From Variovorax sp. ZS18.2.2 (GTDB taxonomy: Bacteria; Pseudomonadota; Gammaproteobacteria; Burkholderiales; Burkholderiaceae_C), in contig NZ_JANLNM010000008.1 of the NCBI RefSeq assembly GCF_024701975.1, positions 62,001 to 126,000 on the forward strand: a stretch of 64,000 bases of DNA. The letters are read 5' to 3'. Both the position numbers and the translations under genes were made by a program. How positions within the stretch are numbered: the first letter of the stretch is position 1; each line of letters begins with the position of its first letter. Of the stretch, positions 8,423 through 17,026 are shown piece by piece. Below the pieces are notes generated by a model. It was not told the DNA's origin, searched no databases, and worked only from the letters and a program-made list of their open reading frames with translations.

Positions 8423-9649
8423 TCACGCGGGTGCTTTCTTCGAGGTGGGGGTCGTGGAGGTACCGCGTGCATTGTCGTCGGCGCGCACCGTGGCGGTCGC
8501 GGCGGCTTCACGGCGGCTTTCGCACAGCGCCCAGGTCAGCACCACCGCGAGCGCCGCGGCGCCGCCTGTGTGGAGCACGGCGGCGGCCAGTGGCCAGCCG
8601 AGAAGCACGTTGCCGAGGCCGGTGGCGAGCTGGAGCAACGCCAGGCCGGCCAGCCAATGGGCCTGCGGGCGCAGCGTGTCGATGCGGCGCAGGCGCCAGG
8701 CGAGCACGCCCAGCGCGACGAAGACCGCGTAGGCCATCAACCGGTGCGCGTAGTGGATGGCGGTGAGCGCCGAGAAATCGAGCGGCTGGCCGTCGCCGGT
8801 CACGCCGAGGTGGCGCCAGATCTCGAAGCCTTGCGCGAAATTCATCGGCGGCCACCAGCTGCCCTGGCAGGTCGGGAACTGGGTGCAGGCGAGCACCGCG
8901 TAGTTGGTGCTGACCCAACCGCCGAGCGCGATCTGCAGCACGAGCAATACGGTGGTCGCGATCAGCCCGTTGCGCAGGGCCGGCGACACCGGGGTCGGCA
9001 AGCGGTCTGCGGCAACCTGCCGGTAGCGAACCGCCTGGATGCACAGCAGCGCGAGCAGCACGATGGCGCCGAGCAGGTGCATGGTGACGATCGCGGGGAA
9101 GAGTTTCCAGGTGACCGTCATCGCGCCGAAAGCGCCCTGCAGGCACACCCAGACCAGCGTTGCTGCGGGCCACCATGCGCTGAGCGTGGCGTGGTCGCCT
9201 TCCGCCAGCGCTGCGGGCTTGCGCGATTGCCGCCGCCGCACGATCCAGGTCGCACCGGCGAGCGTGAGAATCAGCACGCCCACGCCGGTCGCCAGATAGC
9301 GATGGACCATCTCCACCCACGCCTTGCTGTGCGTCACCGGCCCGGTCGGCTGGGCCGACTGCGCCATCGCGATCTCGTGCCGCGCGCCGACCGGGCTGGC
9401 GTTGCCGTAGCAGCCGGGCCAGTCGGGGCAGCCGAGGCCCGAATCGGTCAGGCGCGTGAAGGCGCCGAACAGCGTGAGGTCGAAGGTGAGGAACAGCGTG
9501 AGCACCGTCAACGCATGCAGCCGTCGCGCCGGGCCGTGCCCCGCGTTGCGGCGCCACACCCAGATGAGCGGCCCGAGCGCGATCAGCACGCCGGCCGCCA
9601 TCAGCCAGGCGATCGGTGCGAGGTCGTACAGGGAGCTCGTGTCCGTCAT
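8423..9649 (-). CDS. ctaA: heme A synthase (COX15/CtaA)
   Basis: A 408-residue membrane protein that oxidises the C8 methyl of heme O to give heme A. Eight hydrophobic segments are visible, with conserved LFGAFTRLTDSGLGCPDWPGCYG near the N-terminus, the heme-ligand histidine regions EMVHRYLATG and VTMHLLGAI, a second ACTQFPTCQG Cys pair, and AIHYAHRLMAY. Its length is typical of the proteobacterial type. It sits between a small membrane-anchored protein and ctaB. Confidence 0.93.
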   Translation of the reverse strand: MTDTSSLYDLAPIAWLMAAGVLIALGPLIWVWRRNAGHGPARRLHALTVLTLFLTFDLTLFGAFTRLTDSGLGCPDWPGCYGNASPVGARHEIAMAQSAQPTGPVTHSKAWVEMVHRYLATGVGVLILTLAGATWIVRRRQSRKPAALAEGDHATLSAWWPAATLVWVCLQGAFGAMTVTWKLFPAIVTMHLLGAIVLLALLCIQAVRYRQVAADRLPTPVSPALRNGLIATTVLLVLQIALGGWVSTNYAVLACTQFPTCQGSWWPPMNFAQGFEIWRHLGVTGDGQPLDFSALTAIHYAHRLMAYAVFVALGVLAWRLRRIDTLRPQAHWLAGLALLQLATGLGNVLLGWPLAAAVLHTGGAAALAVVLTWALCESRREAAATATVRADDNARGTSTTPTSKKAPA

Positions 9650-9656
9650 GGGCAGG

Positions 9657-10340
9657 TCAGCGGCCGGGTTCGTCCCACGAGGACGAAGCGCGCAGCAGGC
9701 GATCGACGTCGCGCTTGGCGCGGCTCGCGCCCGCGGCGTCCATGCGCGCCGGGAAACGCATCATCCAGTTGCCCATCGGGTCGACAACGAAGAGGTGCTC
9801 GGCAAGGGAGTGACCCGAAACAGGGGCAAGCCATTGGGCCAACTGGTCGGCTGGCACGCGCAGCACCGTCGCGCCATGCAGGCCGTTGTTCAGGCGCTCG
9901 GGGATGGGCGCAGCGTCGCTCACGAGCCAGACGCGGTCCATGCGGTCCTTCTCGCGGCCGAGGCTCTCGCGCAGTTGCCGTTGCAGGTAGAGCTGCTGCT
10001 CGCACAGCGCGTCGCAGGCCGCATCGGCCACCGCAACCAGGAGCCACTGGCCCTTGAGCGTGGCGACGTCGACGGGTGCGCCGTTGCGGTCGGTGGCGGT
10101 CAGTCTGGGCAGTTCGCGCTGCGGGTTGATCAGCTCGCCGTAGACGCTCCGGCCTTCGGGGCGAATCACGTAGTAGGTGAAGTACGACGCGATGACCGGC
10201 GCGGCGCACATCAGCAGCACCGCGATCATCTTCCAGCGACCGACGACCGTGCGCCTGCCCTCGGCGCCGTCGAGCGCCTGGTTCGGCGACGGCATCGAGT
10301 GCACCGTCAGGCCGAGCGGTTCGTCAGAGGCGGCGTTCAT
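9657..10340 (-). CDS. membrane-anchored thioredoxin-fold-like protein of the oxidase cluster
   Basis: A 227-residue protein with one N-terminal membrane segment (MIAVLLMCAAPVIASYFTYYVI) and an outward domain. The layout resembles the small cytochrome oxidase-associated proteins found between SURF1 and ctaA in Burkholderiales. The domain has a SCO-like course (KGQWLLVAVADAACDALCEQQLYL, then LFVVDPMGNWMMRFP), with a spaced Cys pair CDALC at the position of the SCO CxxxC. A redox or copper role is therefore plausible but not shown. Its start overlaps the end of SURF1 by 17 bases, which indicates translational coupling. Confidence 0.75.
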   Translation of the reverse strand: MNAASDEPLGLTVHSMPSPNQALDGAEGRRTVVGRWKMIAVLLMCAAPVIASYFTYYVIRPEGRSVYGELINPQRELPRLTATDRNGAPVDVATLKGQWLLVAVADAACDALCEQQLYLQRQLRESLGREKDRMDRVWLVSDAAPIPERLNNGLHGATVLRVPADQLAQWLAPVSGHSLAEHLFVVDPMGNWMMRFPARMDAAGASRAKRDVDRLLRASSSWDEPGR

Positions 10341-11163
10341 CGCGTGCGCGGCGCCGCGAGCGGCGGAAGGGGGTGATGAATTGGAACCAGACATAGAGGA
10401 TGACGACGAGGGCCGAGAGGCCGAACCACTGGAATGCGTAACCGTAGTGCCTCTCCAAGCCCAGCGCCGGGGCCGGCCAGTCGCGCTGCAGGCCCTCGGA
10501 GGCCGGCCCGGTCTGCTGCAGCGACACATCGGTTCGCAGCGGCAACTTGGTCTCGGCACGGAACGCCTCCAGGTCGAGATTTTGCCGGATGGACGAAGAC
10601 CCCTCGGCGGCCGGTGCCTGCAGAGGCGCAGAGGCCGCTGGAGCGGGCGCCGAAGCGGCGGCGGCCGGCGTGCCCAGCTCGAGCAGGTGGCTCGGCGGCG
10701 GCTCGATCAGGCCCGTGACCTCGACGATGCCGGGCGGCGTCTCGACCGCCCCTAGCTTCGTGCGGTCGACGAAATTGCGCTGCACCCAGCCGCGCTGGAT
10801 CATCACTGCCTGCTCGGTGCCTTCGAGGGCGAAGGGCGTCAGCACGTAGAAGCCGGGCACGCCGTGCATCTGGCGGTTGTCGAGGTAGACCGTCTGCGGC
10901 GTGAGCCAGAGGCCGCGCAGGCGCACCGGCCGGTGCAGCGAATCGCTCGCTTGCGCAAGCGCGAGGAACTCGGCCTGGTCGAGCGCGGGCTTCTGCCTTT
11001 CGGCATCGATGCTGGCCTGCAGCGCTTCTTTCTGCGCGGCGCGCGACAGTTGCCAGCGGCCCAGCGAGACGGTGGCGGCCACCGTCAGGATGGCCGCAAT
11101 GGTGAGGAGCCAGAAGCGGCCGGGGCGGTGTGGTGCTTCGCTGTTCAGGGGTTCGGGGATCAC
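10324..11163 (-). CDS. SURF1-family oxidase assembly protein
   Basis: A 279-residue protein needed for heme A insertion or assembly of subunit I. The SURF1 plan is clear: an N-terminal membrane helix (FWLLTIAAILTVAATVSLGRWQLSRA), the conserved RPVRLRGLW and VYLDNRQMHGVPGFYVLTP, VMIQRGWVQRNF, and a C-terminal helix after RHYGYAFQWFGLS. A low-complexity Ala/Pro insertion is present near residue 190. No ATG precedes the first helix closely enough, so a GTG at 11163 is chosen; the long open frame further upstream overlaps coxC and is not real. Confidence 0.9.
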   Translation of the reverse strand: MIPEPLNSEAPHRPGRFWLLTIAAILTVAATVSLGRWQLSRAAQKEALQASIDAERQKPALDQAEFLALAQASDSLHRPVRLRGLWLTPQTVYLDNRQMHGVPGFYVLTPFALEGTEQAVMIQRGWVQRNFVDRTKLGAVETPPGIVEVTGLIEPPPSHLLELGTPAAAASAPAPAASAPLQAPAAEGSSSIRQNLDLEAFRAETKLPLRTDVSLQQTGPASEGLQRDWPAPALGLERHYGYAFQWFGLSALVVILYVWFQFITPFRRSRRRARDERRL

Positions 11164-11199
11164 TGGAGAGGGCGGGGCGTGCGGCCGATAATGCGGGTC

Positions 11200-11421
11200 A
11201 TGAAATATTTCGTCGCCCTGGTGTTCCTGGGCATCTTCGCGAGCCTCGGATTTGCGCTGTACTTCATGTTGAAGGACGGGCGCAATGGGCGCGCCAAGAG
11301 CGGCGGCATGGCGCGCGCGCTCACCTTTCGGATCGGCCTGTCGGTGTTTTTGTTCCTCTGCATGCTGCTCGCCTGGAAACTCGGCTACATCCAGCCCACC
11401 GGACTCCCGCTCGGCAAGTAG
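11200..11421 (+). CDS. DUF2909 twin transmembrane protein
   Basis: A 73-residue protein with two membrane helices (KYFVALVFLGIFASLGFALYFML and FRIGLSVFLFLCMLLAWKLGY) joined by a basic loop. This is typical of the DUF2909 proteins that occur inside proteobacterial oxidase clusters. It is the only plus-strand gene in the cluster and diverges from SURF1. An ATG nine bases upstream is an equally possible start. The function is unknown; a role in oxidase assembly is suggested by position only. Confidence 0.82.
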   Translation: MKYFVALVFLGIFASLGFALYFMLKDGRNGRAKSGGMARALTFRIGLSVFLFLCMLLAWKLGYIQPTGLPLGK

Positions 11422-11446
11422 ATGGTGCTCGTTCCACGAGAACCAT

Positions 11447-11475
11447 GAAAAAGGCGCCTTGCGGCGCCTTTTTTC
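11447..11475. terminator. bidirectional terminator between DUF2909 gene and coxC
   Basis: AAGGCGCC/GGCGCCTT hairpin with a TTGC loop, preceded by A residues and followed by T residues. It serves the convergent DUF2909 gene and coxC. Confidence 0.87.
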
Positions 11476-11498
11476 TGGAGTGACGCGAGGCTCTTCGC

Positions 11499-12380
11499 TC
11501 AAAGCCAATAGACCAGCATGTAGAGACCCAGCCACACCACGTCCACGAAGTGCCAGTACCAGGCCGCGCCTTCGAAGCCGAAGTGACGCTCGGGCGTGAA
11601 GTGGCCCTTCTGCAGCCGCAGCGTGATGAACAGCAGCATCAGCATGCCGATGAACACGTGCAGGCCGTGGAAGCCGGTCAGCATGAAGAAGGTCGAGCCG
11701 TAGGTGCCCGAGCTGAGCTTCAGGTTCAGTTCGGTGTACAGGTGGTGGTACTCGTAGCCCTGCACGCCCAGGAAGATGATGCCCAGCAGCACGGTGAGCC
11801 ACATGAAGCGGATGGTCTGCGCACGATGGCCGGCACGCAGCGCGTGGTGGGCGATGGTGAGCGTCACGCCAGAGCTGAGCAAGAGCGCGGTGTTGATGGT
11901 GGGCAGCCAGAACGGGCCCACGGTCTGGAACGGCTCGACGATGTCGGCCGGCGAAGCGGTCGCACCGGCGGCCACGCTGGGCCACACGGCCTTGAAGTCG
12001 GGCCAGAGGATCGCGTTGTCCAGGCTGCCGAGCGCCGGCAGCGAGTGGGTGCGGGCCCACCACAGCGCGGTGAAGAAGGCGCCGAAGAACATCACTTCGG
12101 AGAAGATGAACCAGCTCATGCTCCAGCGGAACGAGAGGTCGACCTTGTGGCCGTACTGGCCGCCTTCGCTTTCGCCGATGGCGGTGCGGAACCACACGAA
12201 GAGCGTGCCTAGCCAGCCGAGCATGCCGGCCAGCAGCGACCAGGCGCCCCACTCGTGGCCGTTGATCCATTGCGCTGCACCGAGGATCACGAAGAACAGG
12301 CCGGTCGCGGCCATGACCGGGTAGGCCGATGGTCCGGGCACGAAGTAATAGGGCGTGGTGCCGTGGGTGGTTGAACTCAT
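11499..12380 (-). CDS. coxC: cytochrome c oxidase subunit III
   Basis: A 293-residue core subunit of the aa3-type oxidase with seven hydrophobic segments. Family blocks include SFRWSMSWFIFSEVMFFGAFF with the conserved Glu, the VTLTIAHHALRAG region, and FFMLTGFHGLHVFIGM followed by FEGAAWYWHFVDVVWL. It lies 63 bases downstream of the DUF2970 gene. The terminator beyond its stop suggests that the coxB-to-coxC transcript ends here and that SURF1 is transcribed separately. Confidence 0.97.
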   Translation of the reverse strand: MSSTTHGTTPYYFVPGPSAYPVMAATGLFFVILGAAQWINGHEWGAWSLLAGMLGWLGTLFVWFRTAIGESEGGQYGHKVDLSFRWSMSWFIFSEVMFFGAFFTALWWARTHSLPALGSLDNAILWPDFKAVWPSVAAGATASPADIVEPFQTVGPFWLPTINTALLLSSGVTLTIAHHALRAGHRAQTIRFMWLTVLLGIIFLGVQGYEYHHLYTELNLKLSSGTYGSTFFMLTGFHGLHVFIGMLMLLFITLRLQKGHFTPERHFGFEGAAWYWHFVDVVWLGLYMLVYWL

Positions 12381-12443
12381 ATCAGCTCCTGGCTTTCTTT
12401 CTTCTCTCGATTCAATCGATTCTGGTTATCGTGGGTTTCGTCA

Positions 12444-12650
12444 TCAGGCCGTGGCAACCACATGCCGCACCAGCAGCACCAGCCCGACGACGAAAACGAT
12501 CACTGCGACGAACGCCACCGCAATGATGTGCAACGGATTCAGCTTGCCCAGGTCTTCCTGGTAGGCGCTGTTCTTGCGAACGCCGAAGAACGACCAGCCG
12601 ACCGCCTTGACGGTGTCCCACAGCGTGGCCTTCTTGCCTGACGAAGTCAC
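12444..12650 (-). CDS. DUF2970 small membrane protein
   Basis: A 68-residue protein with the family pattern TVKAVGWSFFGVRKNSAYQEDL and one C-terminal membrane helix (IIAVAFVAVIVFVVGLVLLV). It regularly accompanies ctaG and coxC in beta-proteobacteria. Its ATG overlaps the ctaG stop codon (ATGA), so the two are translationally coupled. The molecular role is unknown. Confidence 0.85.
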   Translation of the reverse strand: MTSSGKKATLWDTVKAVGWSFFGVRKNSAYQEDLGKLNPLHIIAVAFVAVIVFVVGLVLLVRHVVATA

Positions 12651-13273
12651 GAGCGCGGCTCATTGGCAGTGTTCGAAACAGCGGCCACCGGTGCCGGCGG
12701 CGTCCTGCCGCCCACCTCGAAGAAGGTGTACGACAGCGTGATGGTCTTCACATCCTTGGAGATCTTCGGGTCGATCACGAACGCGACCGGCCACTGCTTC
12801 TTCTCGCCCGGATCGAGCGTGTACTGGTTGAAGCAGAAGCACTCGAGCTTGTTGAAATACGGCGCCGCCTGCTGCGGCGCGTAGCTCGGAATGGCCTGCG
12901 CGGCCATGCGGCGGTTCTGCACGTTCTGGAATTCGTAGATCACCGTGTTGAGCTGGCCCGGGTGCACCTCGATGGTCCGCTCGGCGGGCTTGAAGTCCCA
13001 GAGGCCGCCGCGCACGTTGGAGTCGAACTCGACCGTGATGGTGCGGCTCATGTCGACCTGCGTGTTGTCGGGCACGCGCACGTTCTTGCCGCCGCTCGCA
13101 CCGCCCGGCACCTCGAGCTCGGAGAGCGCGAGGATGTTGATGCCGGTCATCTCGCAGATCGCGCGGTACATCGGCACCAGCGCATAGCCGAAGGCGAACA
13201 TGCCGCAGGTCACGACCACGAGCTTGCCGACCATGCGGACATTGGCGCGGCGGATGCGTTGGCCGAGACTCAT
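12647..13273 (-). CDS. ctaG: cytochrome c oxidase assembly protein CtaG/Cox11
   Basis: A 208-residue copper chaperone that builds the CuB site of subunit I. It has a single N-terminal membrane helix (VTCGMFAFGYALVPMYRAICEMTG) and an immunoglobulin-like outer domain with the copper motif ECFCFNQ. Conserved YRAICEMTGIN and FDSNVRGGLWDFKP blocks confirm the family. It sits between the small assembly protein and the DUF2970 gene in a tightly packed operon. Confidence 0.96.
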   Translation of the reverse strand: MSLGQRIRRANVRMVGKLVVVTCGMFAFGYALVPMYRAICEMTGINILALSELEVPGGASGGKNVRVPDNTQVDMSRTITVEFDSNVRGGLWDFKPAERTIEVHPGQLNTVIYEFQNVQNRRMAAQAIPSYAPQQAAPYFNKLECFCFNQYTLDPGEKKQWPVAFVIDPKISKDVKTITLSYTFFEVGGRTPPAPVAAVSNTANEPRS

Positions 13274-13303
13274 GGGTGCTGCTCCGGTTCGGTTGGCCAG
13301 CGG

Positions 13304-13420
13304 TCAGCGACCGCTGAAGAAGACCATGCGCACGATGAAGCCGATGAAGAAGATCACCGCGATGGAGGCCAACGTGAGCCCCATGCGACGGTTGTTCTTT
13401 CTTTGCTCGGGCGTCGTCAT
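13304..13420 (-). CDS. cytochrome oxidase small assembly protein
   Basis: A 38-residue protein, MTTPEQRKNNRRMG followed by one membrane helix (LTLASIAVIFFIGFIVRMVFF). Short proteins of this type lie between coxA and ctaG in Burkholderiales and are annotated as small assembly proteins. It begins 14 bases after the coxA stop and ends 30 bases before ctaG. It is easily missed because of its size. Confidence 0.8.
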   Translation of the reverse strand: MTTPEQRKNNRRMGLTLASIAVIFFIGFIVRMVFFSGR

Positions 13421-13434
13421 CGTCGTGCGGTCGG

Positions 13435-15075
13435 TCAACCGATCACCTTGGTGGCGGTCGCGTCGAGCTTGGGCGGGTTCTCGAAGGTGTGGAACGGCGC
13501 CGGCGACGGCACTTCCCACTCGAGGCCTTCAGCCGCTTCCCACGGCTTCTGCGAAGCCTTCTCGCCCTTGCCGCGCATGGTCGGCAGCACGATGAAGAGG
13601 AAGAAGTACACCTGCGCGAAACCGAAGAAGAAGGCACCGACCGACGCCAGCGCGTTGAAGTCGGCGAACTGCATCGGGTAGTCGGCATAGCGTCGCGGCA
13701 TGCCGGCGAGGCCCAGGAAGTGCATCGGGAAGAAGGTCACGTTGAACGAGATCAGCGACCACCAGAAGTGCACCTTGCCGCGCGTTTCGTTGTACATCAC
13801 GCCGGTCCACTTGGGCACCCAGTAGTAGAAGCCCGAGAACATGGCGAACAGCGAGCCGGCCACCAGCACGTAGTGGAAGTGGGCCACCACGTAGTAGGTG
13901 TCCTGCAGCTGCGTGTCGATCGGCGCGACCGCGAGGATCAGGCCGGTGAAGCCGCCCATCGTGAACACGAAGATGAAGCCGACCGCGAACAGCATGGGCG
14001 TCTCGAAGGTCATCGAGCCCTGCCACATCGTCGCGATCCAGTTGAAGATCTTCACGGCCGTGGGCACCGCGATCAGCATGGTCGCGTACATGAAGAACAG
14101 CTGGCCGGTGAGCGGCATGCCGGTCGTGAACATGTGGTGGGCCCACACGATGAACGACAGGATGGCGATCGACGAGGTGGCGTACACCATCGAGGCGTAG
14201 CCGAAGAGCTTCTTGCGGGCGAAGGCCGGCACCACCTGGCTGATGATGCCGAAGGCCGGCAAGATCATGATGTAGACCTCGGGGTGGCCGAAGAACCAGA
14301 AGATGTGCTGGTACATCACCGGGTCGCCGCCGCCGGCGGGGTTGAAGAAGCTGGTGCCGAAGTGGCGGTCGGTCAGCGTCATCGTGATGGCGCCGGCGAG
14401 CACCGGCATCACGGCGATCAGCAGGTAGGCGGTGATGAGCCAGGTCCAGCAGAACATCGGCATCTTCATCAGCGTCATGCCGGGCGCGCGCATGTTCAGG
14501 ATGGTGACGATGATGTTGATCGAGCCCATGATCGACGAGGCGCCCATGATGTGCATCGCGAAGATGCCGGCGTCCATCGAGGGGCCCATCTGCAGCGTGA
14601 GGGGCGCGTAGAGCGTCCAGCCCGCAGCCGGTGCGCCGCCGGGCATGAAGAACGAACCCACCAGCATCAGCGCCGCGGGAATCAGCAGCCAGAAGCTGAA
14701 GTTGTTCATGCGCGCGAACGCCATGTCGGACGCGCCCACCTGCAGCGGGATCATCCAGTTCGCGAAGCCCACGAAGGCCGGCATGATGGCGCCGAACACC
14801 ATGATCAGGCCGTGCATGGTGGTGAACTGGTTGAAGAGCTCGGGGTTCACCAGCTGCAGGCCGGGCTGGAACAGCTCGGCGCGGATCAGGAGGGCCAGGA
14901 TGCCGCCCACCATCAGCATCGTGAAGCTGAACAGCAGGTAGAGCGTGCCGATGTCCTTGTGGTTGGTCGCGAAGACCCAGCGACGCCAGCCGGTGGGCGC
15001 CCCGTGATGCTCGTCGTGGCCGTCGTGTGCGTGGTCGCCGTGGGCGTGACCGTGGGGGTCGAGGACTGCGCTCAT
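13435..15075 (-). CDS. coxA: cytochrome c oxidase subunit I
   Basis: The 546-residue catalytic subunit, which holds low-spin heme a and the heme a3-CuB site and pumps protons. Twelve hydrophobic segments are present. The Cu ligand motif FWFFGHPEVYIMILPAFG and the later DTYYVVAHFHYVLVAG with the paired heme ligands are intact, as is the K-pathway region. The Asp of the D-pathway entry region PAFVGFANWMIP is preceded by a normal N-terminus. A His-rich N-terminal tail (HGHAHGDHAHDGHDEHHG) could bind metal. It follows coxB by 43 bases. Confidence 0.98.
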   Translation of the reverse strand: MSAVLDPHGHAHGDHAHDGHDEHHGAPTGWRRWVFATNHKDIGTLYLLFSFTMLMVGGILALLIRAELFQPGLQLVNPELFNQFTTMHGLIMVFGAIMPAFVGFANWMIPLQVGASDMAFARMNNFSFWLLIPAALMLVGSFFMPGGAPAAGWTLYAPLTLQMGPSMDAGIFAMHIMGASSIMGSINIIVTILNMRAPGMTLMKMPMFCWTWLITAYLLIAVMPVLAGAITMTLTDRHFGTSFFNPAGGGDPVMYQHIFWFFGHPEVYIMILPAFGIISQVVPAFARKKLFGYASMVYATSSIAILSFIVWAHHMFTTGMPLTGQLFFMYATMLIAVPTAVKIFNWIATMWQGSMTFETPMLFAVGFIFVFTMGGFTGLILAVAPIDTQLQDTYYVVAHFHYVLVAGSLFAMFSGFYYWVPKWTGVMYNETRGKVHFWWSLISFNVTFFPMHFLGLAGMPRRYADYPMQFADFNALASVGAFFFGFAQVYFFLFIVLPTMRGKGEKASQKPWEAAEGLEWEVPSPAPFHTFENPPKLDATATKVIG

Positions 15076-15118
15076 TTCGTTGTTCCTTGCAATTTCTTCT
15101 TCGCGGGGCGCTGCCGTA

Positions 15119-16306
15119 TCACTTGCCGCGCAGGGCCAGCACTTCGGCCGGCTGCACCAGCTGGCCCGTCTTGTTCGACCAGCTGTTCTTGGTGTACGTG
15201 GCCACTGCCGCGAGGTCGGTATCGCTCAGTTGCTTCCAGGAAGGCATCGCGCCATTGTTCTGGCCGTTGAGCAGCACGTCGAGCTGCACCTTGTGCTCGG
15301 CAGCAACCACCTTGGCCGAGCCGTCGAGCGGCTTGATCGGGCCCGCACCCTTGCCGTTGGCCTGGTGGCAGGCGGCGCAGTTGGCGGCGTAGACCTTCTC
15401 GCCGCGCACCAGCATCTCGGGCAGCGCCCAGACCTTGGTCGGGTCGTCGAGCTTGGCGGCGGCTTCCTTGCGCTTGGTGGCAACCCAGGTCGTGTAGTCA
15501 CCGGCCGAGACCACCTTCACGTGGATCGGCATGTAGGCGTGCTCCTTGCCGCACAGTTCCTGGCACTGGCCGTAGTAGTCGCCCACGGTCTCGGCGCGGA
15601 ACCAGGTGTCGCGCACGAAGCCGGGAATCGCGTCTTGCTTGAGGCCCAGCTGCGGCACTGCGAACGCGTGGATCACGTCGTTGGCGGTGGTGATGATGCG
15701 GACCTTCTTGTTGACCGGCACGACCATCGGGTTGTCGACCTTGAACAGGTAGTCGTCGGGCATCACGCCCTTGGCGCCTGCATCGGACATCGCGCGCTGC
15801 GAGCTGTCGAGCGTGGAGATGAAGGCCAGGCCCTCGCCTTCGCCGTTCAGGTAGTCGTAGCCCCACTTCCACTGGTAGCCCGTGGTCTTGATCGTGAGGT
15901 CGGCGTTGGTGGTGTCCTTCTGGGCCACCAGCACCTTGGTGGCGGGCAGCGCCATCACGATCACGATGAGGAAGGGCACGATGGTCCAGATGACCTCGAC
16001 CACCACCGATTCATGGAAGTTGGCCGCCTTGTGACCGACCGACTTGCGGTGCTTCCAGATCGAATAGAACATGACCGCGAACACGGCGACGAAGATGACC
16101 GTGCACAGAATCATCATGACCGTGTGGAGCAGATGCTGCTCCTGCGCGATCTTGGTCACACCGACCGGAAGATTCAACTGGCGAACCGAAGGGCCGCCGG
16201 GCAGATCGTTGACTGCGTGCGCCGCGCTGCTGAAAGCCGCGCCGGCCGCCAGCAACAGATTCGCCGGCCTGTACTTGTTGCGCCAAATGCTCATCATCGT
16301 GTTCAC
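15119..16306 (-). CDS. coxB: cytochrome c oxidase subunit II with fused cytochrome c domain
   Basis: A 395-residue subunit that accepts electrons at the CuA site. It has an N-terminal signal-like helix and two membrane helices. The CuA ligands lie in GQCQELCGKEHAYMP, and a C-terminal cytochrome c domain (about residues 290-385) has the heme motif CAACH. This caa3-like fusion lets the enzyme take electrons through its own tethered heme. As the first gene of the minus-strand operon it probably follows the promoter near 16310-16360. Confidence 0.97.
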   Translation of the reverse strand: MNTMMSIWRNKYRPANLLLAAGAAFSSAAHAVNDLPGGPSVRQLNLPVGVTKIAQEQHLLHTVMMILCTVIFVAVFAVMFYSIWKHRKSVGHKAANFHESVVVEVIWTIVPFLIVIVMALPATKVLVAQKDTTNADLTIKTTGYQWKWGYDYLNGEGEGLAFISTLDSSQRAMSDAGAKGVMPDDYLFKVDNPMVVPVNKKVRIITTANDVIHAFAVPQLGLKQDAIPGFVRDTWFRAETVGDYYGQCQELCGKEHAYMPIHVKVVSAGDYTTWVATKRKEAAAKLDDPTKVWALPEMLVRGEKVYAANCAACHQANGKGAGPIKPLDGSAKVVAAEHKVQLDVLLNGQNNGAMPSWKQLSDTDLAAVATYTKNSWSNKTGQLVQPAEVLALRGK

Positions 16307-16359
16307 GTTTCTTCAATTTTTTTCGACAAACCCAACCGTGCAGCGCTGCGCAAGCCGCT

Positions 16360-16836
16360 TCAAGCGCCACGCAACGCCATGCGAATCTCGCGCGCCAGTG
16401 CTGCACGCAACTCCGGGCGTACATAGCGCCCTACCCTGACCGATCGACCCTGTCCCGAGACCTCGATCAGCGAGCGATCGCTGGTCTGCGGTTCGATCCG
16501 CACCTGGTGCGGAAGAAATTCCGTGCGTTCGTAGTGCCCACCGTCCTCGAGCTCCACGACCAGCCGTCCGCCCTGCAATGCGATCCGTTCTCCATCGGTC
16601 GCATGCCGCGCGTACAGCATGAATGCGAAACCCACCGCGGCCAGCTCGAGCCAGGCGAATGGCAGCACCAGCGGCGCACCGTGCAGCCAGAACACCGTAC
16701 CGATACCGAGCGATACCACGCACAGCGACGCGTAGAGCCAGCCCAGCTGGCTCGGGGTCACCGAGCAGTTCCGCTTCAGGAACCAGTGAGTGCTCTGGCC
16801 TGAAACGGTGGCAAAACGAAACACGGAATTCGACAC
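16360..16836 (-). CDS. DUF2244 membrane protein
   Basis: A protein of about 158 residues with paired membrane helices (LGWLYASLCVVSLGIGTVFWL and LPFAWLELAAVGFAFMLYA), followed by a beta-rich domain (ERIALQGGRLVVELEDGG, then FLPHQVRIEP, ending RPELRAALAREIRMAL). This is the DUF2244 family, commonly next to oxidase genes; its role is unknown. A GTG at 16836 is chosen because the longer frame to 16932 adds an Arg-rich stretch over a repeated CCCTCGTACA motif that looks non-coding. Neither start has a clear ribosome-binding site. Confidence 0.75.
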   Translation of the reverse strand: MSNSVFRFATVSGQSTHWFLKRNCSVTPSQLGWLYASLCVVSLGIGTVFWLHGAPLVLPFAWLELAAVGFAFMLYARHATDGERIALQGGRLVVELEDGGHYERTEFLPHQVRIEPQTSDRSLIEVSGQGRSVRVGRYVRPELRAALAREIRMALRGA

Positions 16837-17026
16837 GGGCGAGTTCAGCAAATCGGTGCGTCGATGGTTGCCAAAACCCCCTCGTACACCCTCGTACAAA
16901 CGGGATCCGACAGGCCCTCGATCGCGGGACAATACCCGCGAGTTTCACGCAACGGCGGATTGTAGCGGGTAGATACCGGCGCTCGCAGGCCCTGTGGGAC
17001 GCCTACGGGTCACTACTACTAGGCAA

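Noticed and set aside
13489..15270. A 593-codon plus-strand frame opposite coxA
   Set aside because: The coxA protein is unmistakable on the minus strand, and the frame is a low-complexity His/Arg/Glu shadow.
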